A stretch of 64,000 nucleotides of DNA from Nocardia fluminea. GTDB taxonomy: Bacteria > Actinomycetota > Actinomycetes > Mycobacteriales > Mycobacteriaceae. Each line of letters opens with the position of its first letter. Positions within the stretch are counted from its first letter, which is position 1. Below are positions 53,294 through 61,254 of this stretch, in pieces. The position numbers and the translations under genes are program-made. Under the pieces are notes generated by a model. It was not told where the DNA came from, searched no databases, and worked only from the letters and a program-made list of their open reading frames with translations. Location: NCBI RefSeq assembly GCF_002846365.1, contig NZ_PJMW01000002.1:1550001-1614000 (forward strand). Reading direction: 5' to 3'.

Positions 53294-54361
53294 ATGTCGA
53301 AGAAGCAGAGCAACCCAGCCGAGGGACCCGCCGCGCCCAGTCGCGGTGGCGCCCTGCACCTGTCCGCGACGAAACTGCGTTGGGGGCTGCTGATAGGCGC
53401 CCTCGGGGCGATCGTCGCGGCCATGGTCACCATGGCCTTCACCGGCTTCGACACTGACAAGGTGGAAGCGCGCCAGCCCGGCGCCGAACCGGTGGTGCGC
53501 GACAAGGAGTTCAGCAGCGCCGCGCAAGGCGACTGCCTCACCTGGTCCAAACCCGACCGCAGCGACCTCGTGAAGGTGGGCTGCGGCGACAAACACCTGT
53601 TCGAGGTGGCGGGTGTCATCGACCTCAACGCCTATCCGGGGCGTGAGTTCGCCGAGGGCACCCGTCACCCCGATTCGCTGCGCATGACCGAGCTGCGCGA
53701 CGAACACTGCGTGACCGCCGTTCAGAAATATCTGGGCGGCCGGTTCGATCCGCGCGGCAAGTTCATGGTGAACGTGATGTCGCCGAGCCCCGCCGGTTGG
53801 CAACGCGGTGACCGGACGCTGCGCTGCGGCGTCCAGGTCGCGGCCACCTCGACCAGCCCGGCCACGACCGGCAGCCTCGCCGAGAGTGATCAGTCCAAGA
53901 TCCATGCCACCGGCACCTGCCTCGGCATCAATCAGAACCTGCCCACCGACCCGGTCGACTGCTCCCAGCCGCACTCGGTGGAGATCGTCGGCACCGTCGA
54001 CCTGGCAGGCGCTTTCACCGGCGGACCGCCGTCAGAAGCCGATCAGGACAAGTTCGTCGAAGCCGAATGCAACCGGCTCTCGGGCGACTACCTCGGCAGC
54101 CCCGATGCCATCCGGAACAAGACACTCACCCTGTTCTTCGACTACCTGGAGCCCGCCAGCTGGCTGGCGGGCAGCCGCAAACTGGACTGCTGGCTCGGAA
54201 AAGGCGCCGACCGTGAGGGTTTCGCAACCCTCGTCGGCTCGGCGCGCGGTGAGATCCTGATCGACGGACAGGCCCCGGTACCCCCGCCGAACACCGGACG
54301 TTCCACCCCGGCGCCGCTGCCGGGCGCCGCGCCACTGCCGCCGCAGCCCCAGCCGAGGTGA
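53294..54361 (+). CDS. Septum-formation-family membrane protein (Rv3835-like)
   Basis: 355 aa. An N-terminal cytoplasmic tail and one helix (WGLLIGALGAIVAAMVTMAFTGF) are followed by two extracytoplasmic repeats, each of the septum-formation type with paired Cys: GDCLTWSKP...VGCGDKHLFEVAGVIDL...EHC...LRCGVQV and GTCLGINQ...VDCSQPHSVEIVGTVDL...AEC...LDCWLGK. A Pro-rich tail closes. The name comes from a domain family with little experimental support. The position after serS matches Rv3835 from memory. Its stop overlaps the next start (GTGA). Confidence 0.88.
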   Translation: MSKKQSNPAEGPAAPSRGGALHLSATKLRWGLLIGALGAIVAAMVTMAFTGFDTDKVEARQPGAEPVVRDKEFSSAAQGDCLTWSKPDRSDLVKVGCGDKHLFEVAGVIDLNAYPGREFAEGTRHPDSLRMTELRDEHCVTAVQKYLGGRFDPRGKFMVNVMSPSPAGWQRGDRTLRCGVQVAATSTSPATTGSLAESDQSKIHATGTCLGINQNLPTDPVDCSQPHSVEIVGTVDLAGAFTGGPPSEADQDKFVEAECNRLSGDYLGSPDAIRNKTLTLFFDYLEPASWLAGSRKLDCWLGKGADREGFATLVGSARGEILIDGQAPVPPPNTGRSTPAPLPGAAPLPPQPQPR

Positions 54362-54714
54362 CGTTGCCCGAGCGGATGCCGGAGCGGCGTTTCGAGGAGC
54401 TGGTCAGCGATGCCCTCGACCAGATCCCGGCGGAGCTGTCCAGTGCCATAGACAATGTTGTGGTGCTGGTAGAGCCCCGAAACGACGAGGAACCCTCGCT
54501 ACTCGGGCTGTATCACGGCATCGCCTTGACCGAGCGCGACAGCTATTACGCCGGATCGTTGCCGGATACGATCACGATCTATCGAGAGGCTATTCTCGAC
54601 ATCTGCAACACCGACGACGAGGTGGTCGAGGAAGTCGCGATCACCGTGATCCACGAAATAGCACACCATTTCGGGATTGACGACGACCGGTTGCATGAGC
54701 TGGGATGGGGTTAG
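54358..54714 (+). CDS. Zincin-like metallopeptidase family protein (Rv3836-like)
   Basis: 118 aa from a GTG at 54358 that overlaps the previous stop (GTGA). The family (DUF1025/zinicin-like) signature is exact: ITVIHEIAHHFGIDDDRLHELGWG, containing HExxH with Glu catalytic and a third His two residues on (HH). Preceding segments RFEELVSDALDQIPAELSSAIDNVVVLVE and LLGLYHGIALTERDSYYAGSLPDTITIYR are typical. A minigluzincin-like cytosolic protein of unknown substrate, coupled to the septum-formation gene. Confidence 0.92.
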   Translation: MTLPERMPERRFEELVSDALDQIPAELSSAIDNVVVLVEPRNDEEPSLLGLYHGIALTERDSYYAGSLPDTITIYREAILDICNTDDEVVEEVAITVIHEIAHHFGIDDDRLHELGWG

Positions 54715-54823
54715 CGAAACTGGGTGGGGAATCGATGGAACCGAATGAACCGCTCTCGCGTCCTAGTACTCGTAGGGGGAATTCTCGTGGTTCCCGATAG
54801 CCGCCACCAGAAGGAGTCGGGTC

Positions 54824-55135
54824 ATGGTTGGACACGTTCTCGTTGCACCTGAAATCGTCCTCGCCGCGTCCGCGGAGCTGGATCTGCTCGCCGAGCGCCT
54901 CGCTGTCGCGGCCGGGCTCGCGGGGCCGACCACGCACGTGCTGCCTTCCGGCGCCGAAGAGGTGTCGCTGCTCGCGGCGACCCACTTCAACACCGCGGCG
55001 GGCAAGCACGACGGTTCGGTCGCCCAAGCGATCCTCGAGCTGCATCACGCGGCCGCGACCCTGCGCTCGCAGCTGACCACTCACATCGGGGAAGACGTGG
55101 CTCGCGCGGCGACGATCAACGCCGTCCAGGTGTAG
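54824..55135 (+). CDS. PE-domain protein (type VII secretion substrate)
   Basis: 103 aa with AAGGAG 8 bp upstream. The whole protein is one PE-like helical hairpin: VLVAPEIVLAASAELDLLAERLAVAAGLAG, a Pro/Thr loop (PTTHVLPSGAEEVSLLAATHFNTAAGKHD), then VAQAILELHHAAATLRSQLTTHIGEDVARAATINAVQV. The PE-type dipeptide occurs as APE near residue 9. The usual C-terminal YxxxD/E secretion motif is not visible. The PPE and EspG genes follow directly, so it should pair with the PPE protein. Confidence 0.82.
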   Translation: MVGHVLVAPEIVLAASAELDLLAERLAVAAGLAGPTTHVLPSGAEEVSLLAATHFNTAAGKHDGSVAQAILELHHAAATLRSQLTTHIGEDVARAATINAVQV

Positions 55136-55181
55136 TCGCACCGATCCTGTCGACGATCATTTACTCAGGGGAGAAACAAGC

Positions 55182-56303
55182 ATGACCGCAGGGATCACCG
55201 GGGTGTTCTGGCTGCCTCGTATGGCCGAAATGAACTCGACCACCCTCAACGCGGGCGCACACGCGATCCCGATCAGCGCCGCCGCCACCTCGTGGGGCAC
55301 GATGGCCGCCGCGTGGGGCGAGGCCGCCTTCACCATCACGCGCGTCATCGCCGAAGTCGGTGTCGGCCTCCAGGGCGTCAACGGCATCGCGGTGCTCGCC
55401 CGGCTGGCGCCGTTCGCGGGCTGGGCCAGCCAGCAGGGCATCGCGGCCGCGGCGATCAGTGCCAAGTGCGCGGCCAACGCCACGGCCTACACCGTCGCCT
55501 CGATCGCGATGCCGAGCCTGCCCGAGATCCTCGGCACCAACGCCGCGGTGGCCGCCTCGGCCAACCCGCCCGGTGTCGTCTCCGGCGCCTTCGAGGTCGC
55601 CGAGGTCGCGCGCCACGCCATGGACATTCGCGCCGCGCTGGTGATGGAGACCTACGAGGCGGCCACGTCGGCCACCGTCGCCATCCCCAGCGAGTTCACC
55701 ATGCCGCCCGCCATCGCCAGCGGTGCGGGTTCCGCCTCGCAGGGCGACTTCGGTGGCGGCGATCCGCTGCAGACCGCGGTCGCCGCGGCGCAGGCGTTCG
55801 TCTCCAACCCCGGTGTGGTCAGCGCGGCCACCCAGGCGGCCAATACCGCGGGTGGCGTGCTCACCAGCGGCGTCAGCACGGTCGGCAACATCGGTGCTAC
55901 CGCGATCTCGGCGGCCGGGGCCACCGTGCCCGCGGGTACCGCCGCCGCACCGGTCATGGCGGGTGTCGGCGCCGCCGGTGCCGCGGTCGGTGGCATGGCC
56001 ACCACGTCGGCCGGTCTCGGTGGCGTCAGCGCGGGGTCGCTGAAGCTGCCCGAGGGCTGGGGCGCGCCCGCCGCGAACGCGTCCGCGGGCGCACCGGTCT
56101 CGGAGTCGGTCGTCAACCGGGTCGACAGCGCACCCGTGCGCAACACCGGCACCGGCGCCAACCCGCTGATGGGCAACCGGCAGAAGGGCGAGGAGGACGA
56201 CGAGCACGACGGCGTCGACTACGTGCGCTCCGACGAGTTCACCGATGGTCGCTACGCGGCCGAAGGTGTGATCGGCGCCGACCTCACCGGATCGGCCAAG
56301 TGA
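55182..56303 (+). CDS. PPE-family protein (type VII secretion substrate, partner of the PE protein)
   Basis: 373 aa with GGGGAG upstream. The first ~180 residues are PPE-like helices: FWLPRMAEMNSTTLNAGAHAIPISAAATSWGTMAAAWGEAA, then LQGVNGIAVLARLAPFAGWASQQGIAAAAISAKCAANATAYTVASIAMPSLPEI. The Pro-Pro-Glu motif is not kept (LPRMAEMN instead), nor is a clear WxG. An Ala/Gly/Thr-rich linker follows. The acidic C-terminus carries YVRSD, a YxxxD match. The stop overlaps the espG start (GTGA). It should be exported through an ESX machine elsewhere in the genome. Confidence 0.85.
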   Translation: MTAGITGVFWLPRMAEMNSTTLNAGAHAIPISAAATSWGTMAAAWGEAAFTITRVIAEVGVGLQGVNGIAVLARLAPFAGWASQQGIAAAAISAKCAANATAYTVASIAMPSLPEILGTNAAVAASANPPGVVSGAFEVAEVARHAMDIRAALVMETYEAATSATVAIPSEFTMPPAIASGAGSASQGDFGGGDPLQTAVAAAQAFVSNPGVVSAATQAANTAGGVLTSGVSTVGNIGATAISAAGATVPAGTAAAPVMAGVGAAGAAVGGMATTSAGLGGVSAGSLKLPEGWGAPAANASAGAPVSESVVNRVDSAPVRNTGTGANPLMGNRQKGEEDDEHDGVDYVRSDEFTDGRYAAEGVIGADLTGSAK

Positions 56304-57136
56304 CGGTTCTCGGCACGGGCAGCGGAGGTTCGCTGCTCGGCGCCGTCGTGCTCTCGCTCGACGACATGCAGTTCCTCCTGGAGAAACTGGAATTCGACGA
56401 GATGCCCGTGGTGCTCGACGCCATGGGCCGCTACGACAACGTCACCGCGCACGACGCCGCCATGAACGTGGCGGAAGCCGCCCTGGCCGAACGCGAGCTG
56501 CTGTTCGGCCAGGATGTGGCACCCGAGCTCGCCGAACGGCTGCGGGTGCTCTACCGGCCGCAGTGGATCATCGCGCTGCGCTGGGTGGTGGCCGGCCAGG
56601 TCAACCGATTCTGTCTGGCGCAGGGCGACGACCGCGCGGTCGTCGCCCTGCGCGGGCCGGAGTCCTACGTCATCGACGACGCCGGTCTCGATCTGCCCGG
56701 CGCGGTGCTGCAGGCACTCGGGCCGGTCGAGGCGCTCGAGCTGTACGGAATGAACGCTCCCACCGAGCAATTGGCGCCGATCTTCGGAGACACCGGTGAC
56801 GCGGCCGCCACCACGAAGCGCCTGACCGAGGTGGGCAACCCCGCCACCGACGCACAGGTCCTCGCCTCGGCCCTGGTGGAGATCCACTCCTACGCCGAGA
56901 TCGTCGGCGTGGCCTACGGCGACGGCACCCGCGATATCCAGGACAACCACATCGCCGTATTCAACACGCGCGCCGGTAGATTCATCATCACCGCCAGCGT
57001 CGCCGACGACGGAGTGAAGTGGTCGTCCATCGCCAGCGGCACCAACGCCCGCCTACGCACCGCAGTAGCCGACCTCATCGACTCCCTCCCGGTCCGCACC
57101 GAATTCCCTACCGCGGCAGCCAGTAACCCGGCGTAA
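56300..57136 (+). CDS. espG: EspG-family ESX chaperone
   Basis: 278 aa from a GTG at 56300 overlapping the PPE stop. EspG features: an N-terminal β-strand (GAVVLSLDDMQFLLEKLEFDEMPVVLD), the mid-region LYRPQWIIALRWVVAGQVNRFCLAQGDDRAVVALRGPESYVID and a C-terminal half of similar fold (VEIHSYAEIVGVAYGDGTRDIQDNHIAVFNTRAGRFIITAS; KWSSIASGTNARLRTAVADLI). EspG proteins bind the PPE tip and keep PE-PPE dimers soluble for the cognate ESX system. Coupling to PE and PPE makes this assignment consistent. Confidence 0.88.
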   Translation: MTVLGTGSGGSLLGAVVLSLDDMQFLLEKLEFDEMPVVLDAMGRYDNVTAHDAAMNVAEAALAERELLFGQDVAPELAERLRVLYRPQWIIALRWVVAGQVNRFCLAQGDDRAVVALRGPESYVIDDAGLDLPGAVLQALGPVEALELYGMNAPTEQLAPIFGDTGDAAATTKRLTEVGNPATDAQVLASALVEIHSYAEIVGVAYGDGTRDIQDNHIAVFNTRAGRFIITASVADDGVKWSSIASGTNARLRTAVADLIDSLPVRTEFPTAAASNPA

Positions 57137-57210
57137 GCCCACCCCCCACCGCACCCACCCACCAAACGCCCCCACAACTCAACCGCGAACCGCAGGCGCA
57201 GCCGGAGCGT

Positions 57211-57879
57211 TCAGCCCATGGGGTCGTCGGCGGACGGGTCGGCTTTGATCGTGAAGGGTGGGGTGAACTTGCCCCAGCGCAGGCATTCCCAGCCGCCGTC
57301 TTCGGTGGGGAGCAGTTCGATGGTCTCGGTGTTGTCGAGGTGGTTGTTCGTCGTGAACGGCGGCGCCACCCCGGCCAGCGCCTTGCCGACCAAGCGCATG
57401 GCGGCGCCGTGGTTCACCACCACTACGTCGCCGTCGGCGTCGGCGGTCAGGAATTCCTCGCGCAGGCCGGCGAGGACAGGCAGGATGCGGGCCAGCACGT
57501 CGTGGCCCGACTCGCCGCCGGGGGCTCTGACGTCGAGTTCGCCGAGGTGCCAGCCGCGATAGATCCGCTGGAAGAGTTCGTGCGCTTCCCGGTCGGAGCG
57601 GCCGTGCAGATCACCGACCTGCACCTCGTACAGGCCGTCGAGGACGGAAGCCGGTGTGCCGGTGGCCTCTTCGATGTGACCGGCGGTCTGGCGGGCGCGT
57701 AACGCGTCCGACGACACCAGCACCTGGGGCGCGCGTTCCAGGCTCGCGCCGAACGCTTTCGCCTGCGCCACACCACGTTCGGTCAGCGGCAGGCCGGGCA
57801 GGGCGGTGTCGAGGATCTTCGCGACATTGCCCTCGGTCTCGCCGTGGCGCACCAGAATCAGTTTCGCGCGGGTAGTCAT
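57211..57879 (-). CDS. Histidine-phosphatase-superfamily protein (phosphoglycerate mutase-like)
   Basis: 222 aa from the ATG at 57879, overlapping the pheA stop by ATGA. Catalytic RHG in LILVRHGETEGN, second Arg in VSSDALRARQTAGHI, Glu in YEVQVGDLHG, and second His in VVVNHGAAMRLVG. These four make the phosphohistidine site. From memory Rv3837c, coupled to pheA in the same way, is called a phosphoglycerate mutase, although cofactor-independent substrate assignments in this branch are unproven. Confidence 0.9.
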   Translation of the reverse strand: MTTRAKLILVRHGETEGNVAKILDTALPGLPLTERGVAQAKAFGASLERAPQVLVSSDALRARQTAGHIEEATGTPASVLDGLYEVQVGDLHGRSDREAHELFQRIYRGWHLGELDVRAPGGESGHDVLARILPVLAGLREEFLTADADGDVVVVNHGAAMRLVGKALAGVAPPFTTNNHLDNTETIELLPTEDGGWECLRWGKFTPPFTIKADPSADDPMG

Positions 57880-58790
57880 AGGTCCGCGACCCCCTTTCGC
57901 AATTGCGTCAACCATTCTGCCGCCGGTTCGTCCGACGGCGGTGGCGTTCCGACTGCCGCTGTCGCGGGCCATGATCCGAGGAAACGGACCTGGGTCGTGC
58001 GGTGCAGGGCTTTCAGAGTTTCCGCTACCGCCGGGTCGTCGAGGTGGCCGACACAGTCGAGATAGAACCGGTAGGTGCCCATGCCGGTGCGGGTGGGGCG
58101 CGATTCGATGCGCGTGAGATCGACCCCGCGCGTGGCGAATTCGGCGAACGCGCGCATCAGCGAGCCGGGCTCGTTGGGCAGTTCGAGGACGACGGAGGTC
58201 CGGTCGGCGCCGGTGGCGGCGGGTGCGATGCCCGGCGGGGTGACCAGGACGAAGCGGGTGATGGCCTGGTCGTGGTCGGCCACGCCCGCGGCCAGGGTCT
58301 CCAGGCCGAGCCGTTCGCCCGCCAGCGCGGTCGAGATCGCCGCGTCGGCGGTGCCCGCGGCCACGTCTTCGGCGGCGGCCGCGTTGGACGCCGAGGTGAA
58401 CGGGCGCGCCTCGGGCATGTTCCGCGCCACCCACTCCCTGACCTGCGCCGCGGCCACCGGATAGGCGGCGAGTGTGCGCACGTCGGCCAGCGAGGTTCCG
58501 GGGCGGGCCAGGATCGTGAAAGTCACCTCGAGCTCGGTTTCGGCCATGATCTGCAGGCGCGGTCCGATGGCGAGGGAGTCCAGGGTCGCCGGGATCGAGC
58601 CCTCGACCGAGCTCTCGATCGGCACCACCGCGCCGTCGACCTCGCCGGTCCGGATCAGGTCGAGTGCCGCTCCCTGACTGGGCGCGGCGATTCGCTCGAC
58701 GGGCCCGTCGAAGGCCCCCGAGTTCTCGAACTTCGCCAGCGCCATCTCGGTGAAGGTCCCGGACGGCCCGAAATACGCTATACGCGGCAC
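57876..58790 (-). CDS. pheA: Prephenate dehydratase
   Basis: 304 aa. Catalytic PDT domain: RIAYFGPSGTFTEMAL, VVPIESSVEGSIPATLDSL, ISTALAGERLGLETLAAGVAD and the TRF signature at ITRFVLV. The C-terminal ACT domain is regulatory: TSVVLELPNEPGSLMRAFAEFATRGVDLTRIESRPTR, with ESRP the phenylalanine-binding motif. It makes phenylpyruvate from prephenate in phenylalanine synthesis, with feedback by Phe. From memory it is Rv3838c at the same position. Confidence 0.97.
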   Translation of the reverse strand: MPRIAYFGPSGTFTEMALAKFENSGAFDGPVERIAAPSQGAALDLIRTGEVDGAVVPIESSVEGSIPATLDSLAIGPRLQIMAETELEVTFTILARPGTSLADVRTLAAYPVAAAQVREWVARNMPEARPFTSASNAAAAEDVAAGTADAAISTALAGERLGLETLAAGVADHDQAITRFVLVTPPGIAPAATGADRTSVVLELPNEPGSLMRAFAEFATRGVDLTRIESRPTRTGMGTYRFYLDCVGHLDDPAVAETLKALHRTTQVRFLGSWPATAAVGTPPPSDEPAAEWLTQLRKGVADL

Positions 58791-58815
58791 ACTGCAACTT
58801 TAGCTGTGTTTGTTA

Positions 58816-58925
58816 GAGCGCTGGCGCGCTCGAGGCGGGGCCCTTCGGGCCCCTGATCTTCCTTCCCTCCGGGTACTCCTTCGTCGCACCCTCCACTCAG
58901 TCCAGATCAGGGCGGGCCCCGCCCT
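58816..58925. repeat. GC-rich hairpin cluster between the 140-aa gene and pheA
   Basis: Three nested palindromes within 110 bp: GAGCG/CGCTC (58816-58831), GGGGCCC-TTC-GGGCCCC (58837-58853), and AGGGCGGG/CCCGCCCT (58909-58925). In addition GGGCCCCTGATC (58847-58858) nearly mirrors GATCAGGGCGGGCCC (58905-58919), so the whole element can fold as one long stem. It could be a terminator for the upstream minus-strand gene or a dispersed repetitive element. Confidence 0.5.
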
Positions 58926-58964
58926 TGGAAGGGACATATCAGGATTACCCCGACCCAGGCGGAG

Positions 58965-59387
58965 TCAGTGGCCTAGTACGCGCAGCGCTTCGGTGATTGC
59001 CTGTTCGTCGGGGGTTTCGATGGCGAGGAGGACGGTGCGGGTGGCCTCGATCGCGGCGGGCTTCAGTGACTTCAGGAAGGCGAGGTCGGGGGTGGTGAGG
59101 GCGGTCGGGATGTCTTCGCCGCAGAGCGCCGCGACGGTACCGGCGACCACGGCGAGGGCGCGGGGGCCGCTGGTGGTGCGGGCGGTGAAGCCGTGGTCGG
59201 CGTGGGCGATGCCGGCCAGGAAGGCGGTGAGGTCTGGGTCGGGGATGTCGACGTCGACGGGGGTGGGGGAACTGCCGTCGGGGCGGACCAGGTCGGCCAC
59301 GAGGCTGCGGCGGGCGGGGGCCGACAGGTTCAGCAGGACGGGTTCGGCGGGGGCGGAACGGTCGTCGCCGTGGTCGTCGTGCGTCAT
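58965..59387 (-). CDS. Conserved-looking protein of unknown function
   Basis: 140 aa. An acidic/His-rich N-terminus (MTHDDHGDDRSAPAEP) is followed by VLLNLSAPARRSLVADLVRPDG, PDPDLTAFLAGIAHADHGFTARTTSGPRALAVVAGTVAALCGEDIPTALTTPDLAFLKSLKPAAIEATRTVLLAIETPDEQAITEALRVLGH. All-α, soluble, no signal peptide. No family recognised. It is divergent from the IdeR-boxed DUF2470 gene and lies only 59 bp from the box, so iron control of both is possible. Confidence 0.65.
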   Translation of the reverse strand: MTHDDHGDDRSAPAEPVLLNLSAPARRSLVADLVRPDGSSPTPVDVDIPDPDLTAFLAGIAHADHGFTARTTSGPRALAVVAGTVAALCGEDIPTALTTPDLAFLKSLKPAAIEATRTVLLAIETPDEQAITEALRVLGH

Positions 59388-59446
59388 GCGTCCACCGTAA
59401 CGGCTCGCTTTTCGGGGTGTCCGCTTGCGCGGCGCGCGTTTGTAAC

Positions 59447-59465
59447 TTAGCTTAGGTTTACCTAA
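59447..59465 (+). promoter_or_regulatory. IdeR/DtxR iron box
   Basis: TTAGCTTAGGTTTACCTAA matches 16 of 19 positions of the IdeR/DtxR consensus as I recall it (TTAGGTTAGGCTAACCTAA). It lies 23 bp before the DUF2470 gene. In mycobacteria Rv3839 is reported to be IdeR-controlled. Confidence 0.8.
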
Positions 59466-59487
59466 TCAAACGTTCGCGGAGGTTGTC

Positions 59488-60249
59488 ATGTCGAGCCCCA
59501 CCACGATCCTCGCGCCGACCACCGCCGAGCGGGTGCGAAGTGCGTGCGCTCGTGCCGAGACCGCGGTGCTCGCGCTCCCCGGCATCGACCCGGTCCCCAC
59601 CACGCTGCATCACCTGCGCCGATGCGGCGACGCGGTGATCGCGGTGCCCGGGTCCTCACTCGCGGCCGCGCTGGCCGCCACCGCCAACGAGACCTCGGCG
59701 GTCCTCGAGCTCACCGATCACGCGCCCCTGCCGCTGCGCGAGCCGGTGCGGGCGCTGGTGTGGTTGCGCGGCTGGGTGCGCCAGGTACCGGAGCAGGCGC
59801 AGCGCGCGCTCGCCATCGAAATCGCCAAGGAGTACCCGCATCCGGGTCTGCTCGATGTCGGGCACGGCGTCACGCTGCTGCGGATCGTGGTGAACTCGGC
59901 GGTGCTGGCCGACACCGCGGGCGCCGAATCCGTCGACCACGCCGACCTGCGCGCCGCCACGGCCGATCCGTTCTGCGAACTGGAAAGCGCCTGGCTGCAA
60001 CACATGTCCGAGGATCACGCCGACGTGGTCGCCCTGCTGGCCCGTCACCTGCCGACCCGGCTGCGCGGCGGCCTGGTGCATCCCCTCGCCATCGACCGCT
60101 ACGGCCTCACGCTGCGGGTCGAGAGCAACGACGGCGACCACGATGTCCGGCTGCCCTTCCCCACCCCGGCCGACGACATCGAGTCGCTGAGCCGCGCGGT
60201 GCGGGTGCTGGCGGGCTGCCCGTTTCTGAACGGTTTGCGCCGCATCTGA
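59488..60249 (+). CDS. DUF2470-domain protein (Rv3839-like), iron-regulated
   Basis: 253 aa, preceded by GGAGG. N-terminal half is α/β (RVRSACARAETAVLALPGIDPVPTTLHHLRRCGDAVIAVPG, VLELTDHAPLPLREPVRALVWLRGWVRQVP), resembling a split flavin-reductase-like barrel. The C-terminal DUF2470 part is ELESAWLQHMSEDHADVVALLARHLPTRL, with His/Glu residues and LAIDRYGLTLRV. Related proteins bind haem or act with haem oxygenase. The iron box just upstream and ferritins downstream support a role in iron or haem handling. Confidence 0.85.
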   Translation: MSSPTTILAPTTAERVRSACARAETAVLALPGIDPVPTTLHHLRRCGDAVIAVPGSSLAAALAATANETSAVLELTDHAPLPLREPVRALVWLRGWVRQVPEQAQRALAIEIAKEYPHPGLLDVGHGVTLLRIVVNSAVLADTAGAESVDHADLRAATADPFCELESAWLQHMSEDHADVVALLARHLPTRLRGGLVHPLAIDRYGLTLRVESNDGDHDVRLPFPTPADDIESLSRAVRVLAGCPFLNGLRRI

Positions 60250-60297
60250 TACCAGGCCCGGACTGCGGGCATAACCGGCCGCGACGGGTTCGCCGCT

Positions 60298-60303
60298 TAC
60301 ACT
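60298..60303 (+). promoter_or_regulatory. -10 element of the CPBP gene, leaderless type
   Basis: TACACT fits TANNNT and ends 7 nt before the ATG at 60311. No Shine-Dalgarno precedes the ATG. Confidence 0.45.
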
Positions 60304-60310
60304 GCGCGGC

Positions 60311-61087
60311 ATGCGTGTCGATTCTCCCCAGGCGCCGTTGAGCGAGCGGGACCGGTTCGGGCTGCGGGTCGAGATCGTGATCGTGCTGCTCGTGACCTTC
60401 GGGTTGAGCGGGATCAGTGCCGGTCTGGCCCTGCTCGATTCGGCGTTGTCGCCGGGTGGGGTCGGTGGACGGACGGTGGCGCTGAACGCGTCGCGGTCGA
60501 ACAACTCGTTCCTCGATCTGCTGTTCCAGCTCGTCGGCGTGACCCGGCTACTGGCGTGGGCCGCGCTGGGTCTGTATCTGTTGTGGCGCAGCGGGATCGG
60601 GCCGAAGCTGATCGGGCTGGCACGGATCCGGCGCGGCGATGTCGTCGCGGGTCTGGCGCTGGCCGCGGTGATCGGGCTACCGGGGCTCGCGCTGTATCTG
60701 GTCGCGCACGCCATGGGGGTGAGCGTCACCATCGTGCCGAGTTCGCTGTCGGAGCACTGGTGGCGGCTGCCGGTGCTGATCCTGTCGGCGTGTGCGAATT
60801 CCGTCGCCGAGGAAGTGCTGGTGGTGGGCTATCTGATCACCCGGCTGCGCAGGCTCGGCTGGTCGGAGAACTCCTCGCTGGCCGCGTCGGCGCTGTTGCG
60901 CGGCAGCTATCACCTGTACCAGGGGATCGGCGGCGGCCTGGGCAATATCGTGATGGGTCTGGTCTTCGGCCGCTATTGGCAGCGCACCAACCGCCTGTGG
61001 CCGCTGATCCTGGCTCACGCGACGATCGACGTGGTGGCCTATATCGGCTACAGCGTGCTGCGTGGGCGCGTCGGCTGGCTGCCTTGA
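60311..61087 (+). CDS. CPBP-family intramembrane (CAAX/ABI) protease
   Basis: 258 aa with about seven helices. The three active-site motifs are present: EExxxR-like SVAEEVLVVGYLITRLRRL (Glu-Glu), SYHLYQGIGG (His, FxxxH type) and LAHATIDVVAY (His). These form a glutamate intramembrane protease site as in Rce1. Bacterial members process or modify membrane peptides, often linked to bacteriocin immunity. No partner is seen nearby. Confidence 0.88.
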   Translation: MRVDSPQAPLSERDRFGLRVEIVIVLLVTFGLSGISAGLALLDSALSPGGVGGRTVALNASRSNNSFLDLLFQLVGVTRLLAWAALGLYLLWRSGIGPKLIGLARIRRGDVVAGLALAAVIGLPGLALYLVAHAMGVSVTIVPSSLSEHWWRLPVLILSACANSVAEEVLVVGYLITRLRRLGWSENSSLAASALLRGSYHLYQGIGGGLGNIVMGLVFGRYWQRTNRLWPLILAHATIDVVAYIGYSVLRGRVGWLP

Positions 61088-61239
61088 GGCGCAGCGGCTC
61101 CGTGCCCGTACACCGCTATGGACGGCGTGTCGCGGCGAGTTTCACCACATCACCGCGTTTCGCGCTAACAGTGGCCCGCCAGCGGGGTATCCCAGTAGTA
61201 ACCGAGCGCGCAGAACCGACTCGCGCTCTCCACGATCAG

Positions 61240-61245
61240 TAGAGT
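61240..61245 (+). promoter_or_regulatory. -10 element of the LCP gene
   Basis: TAGAGT lies 9 nt before the ATG at 61255 and 6 nt before an in-frame GTG at 61252. It fits a leaderless promoter. Confidence 0.35.
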
Positions 61246-61254
61246 TTGACGGTG

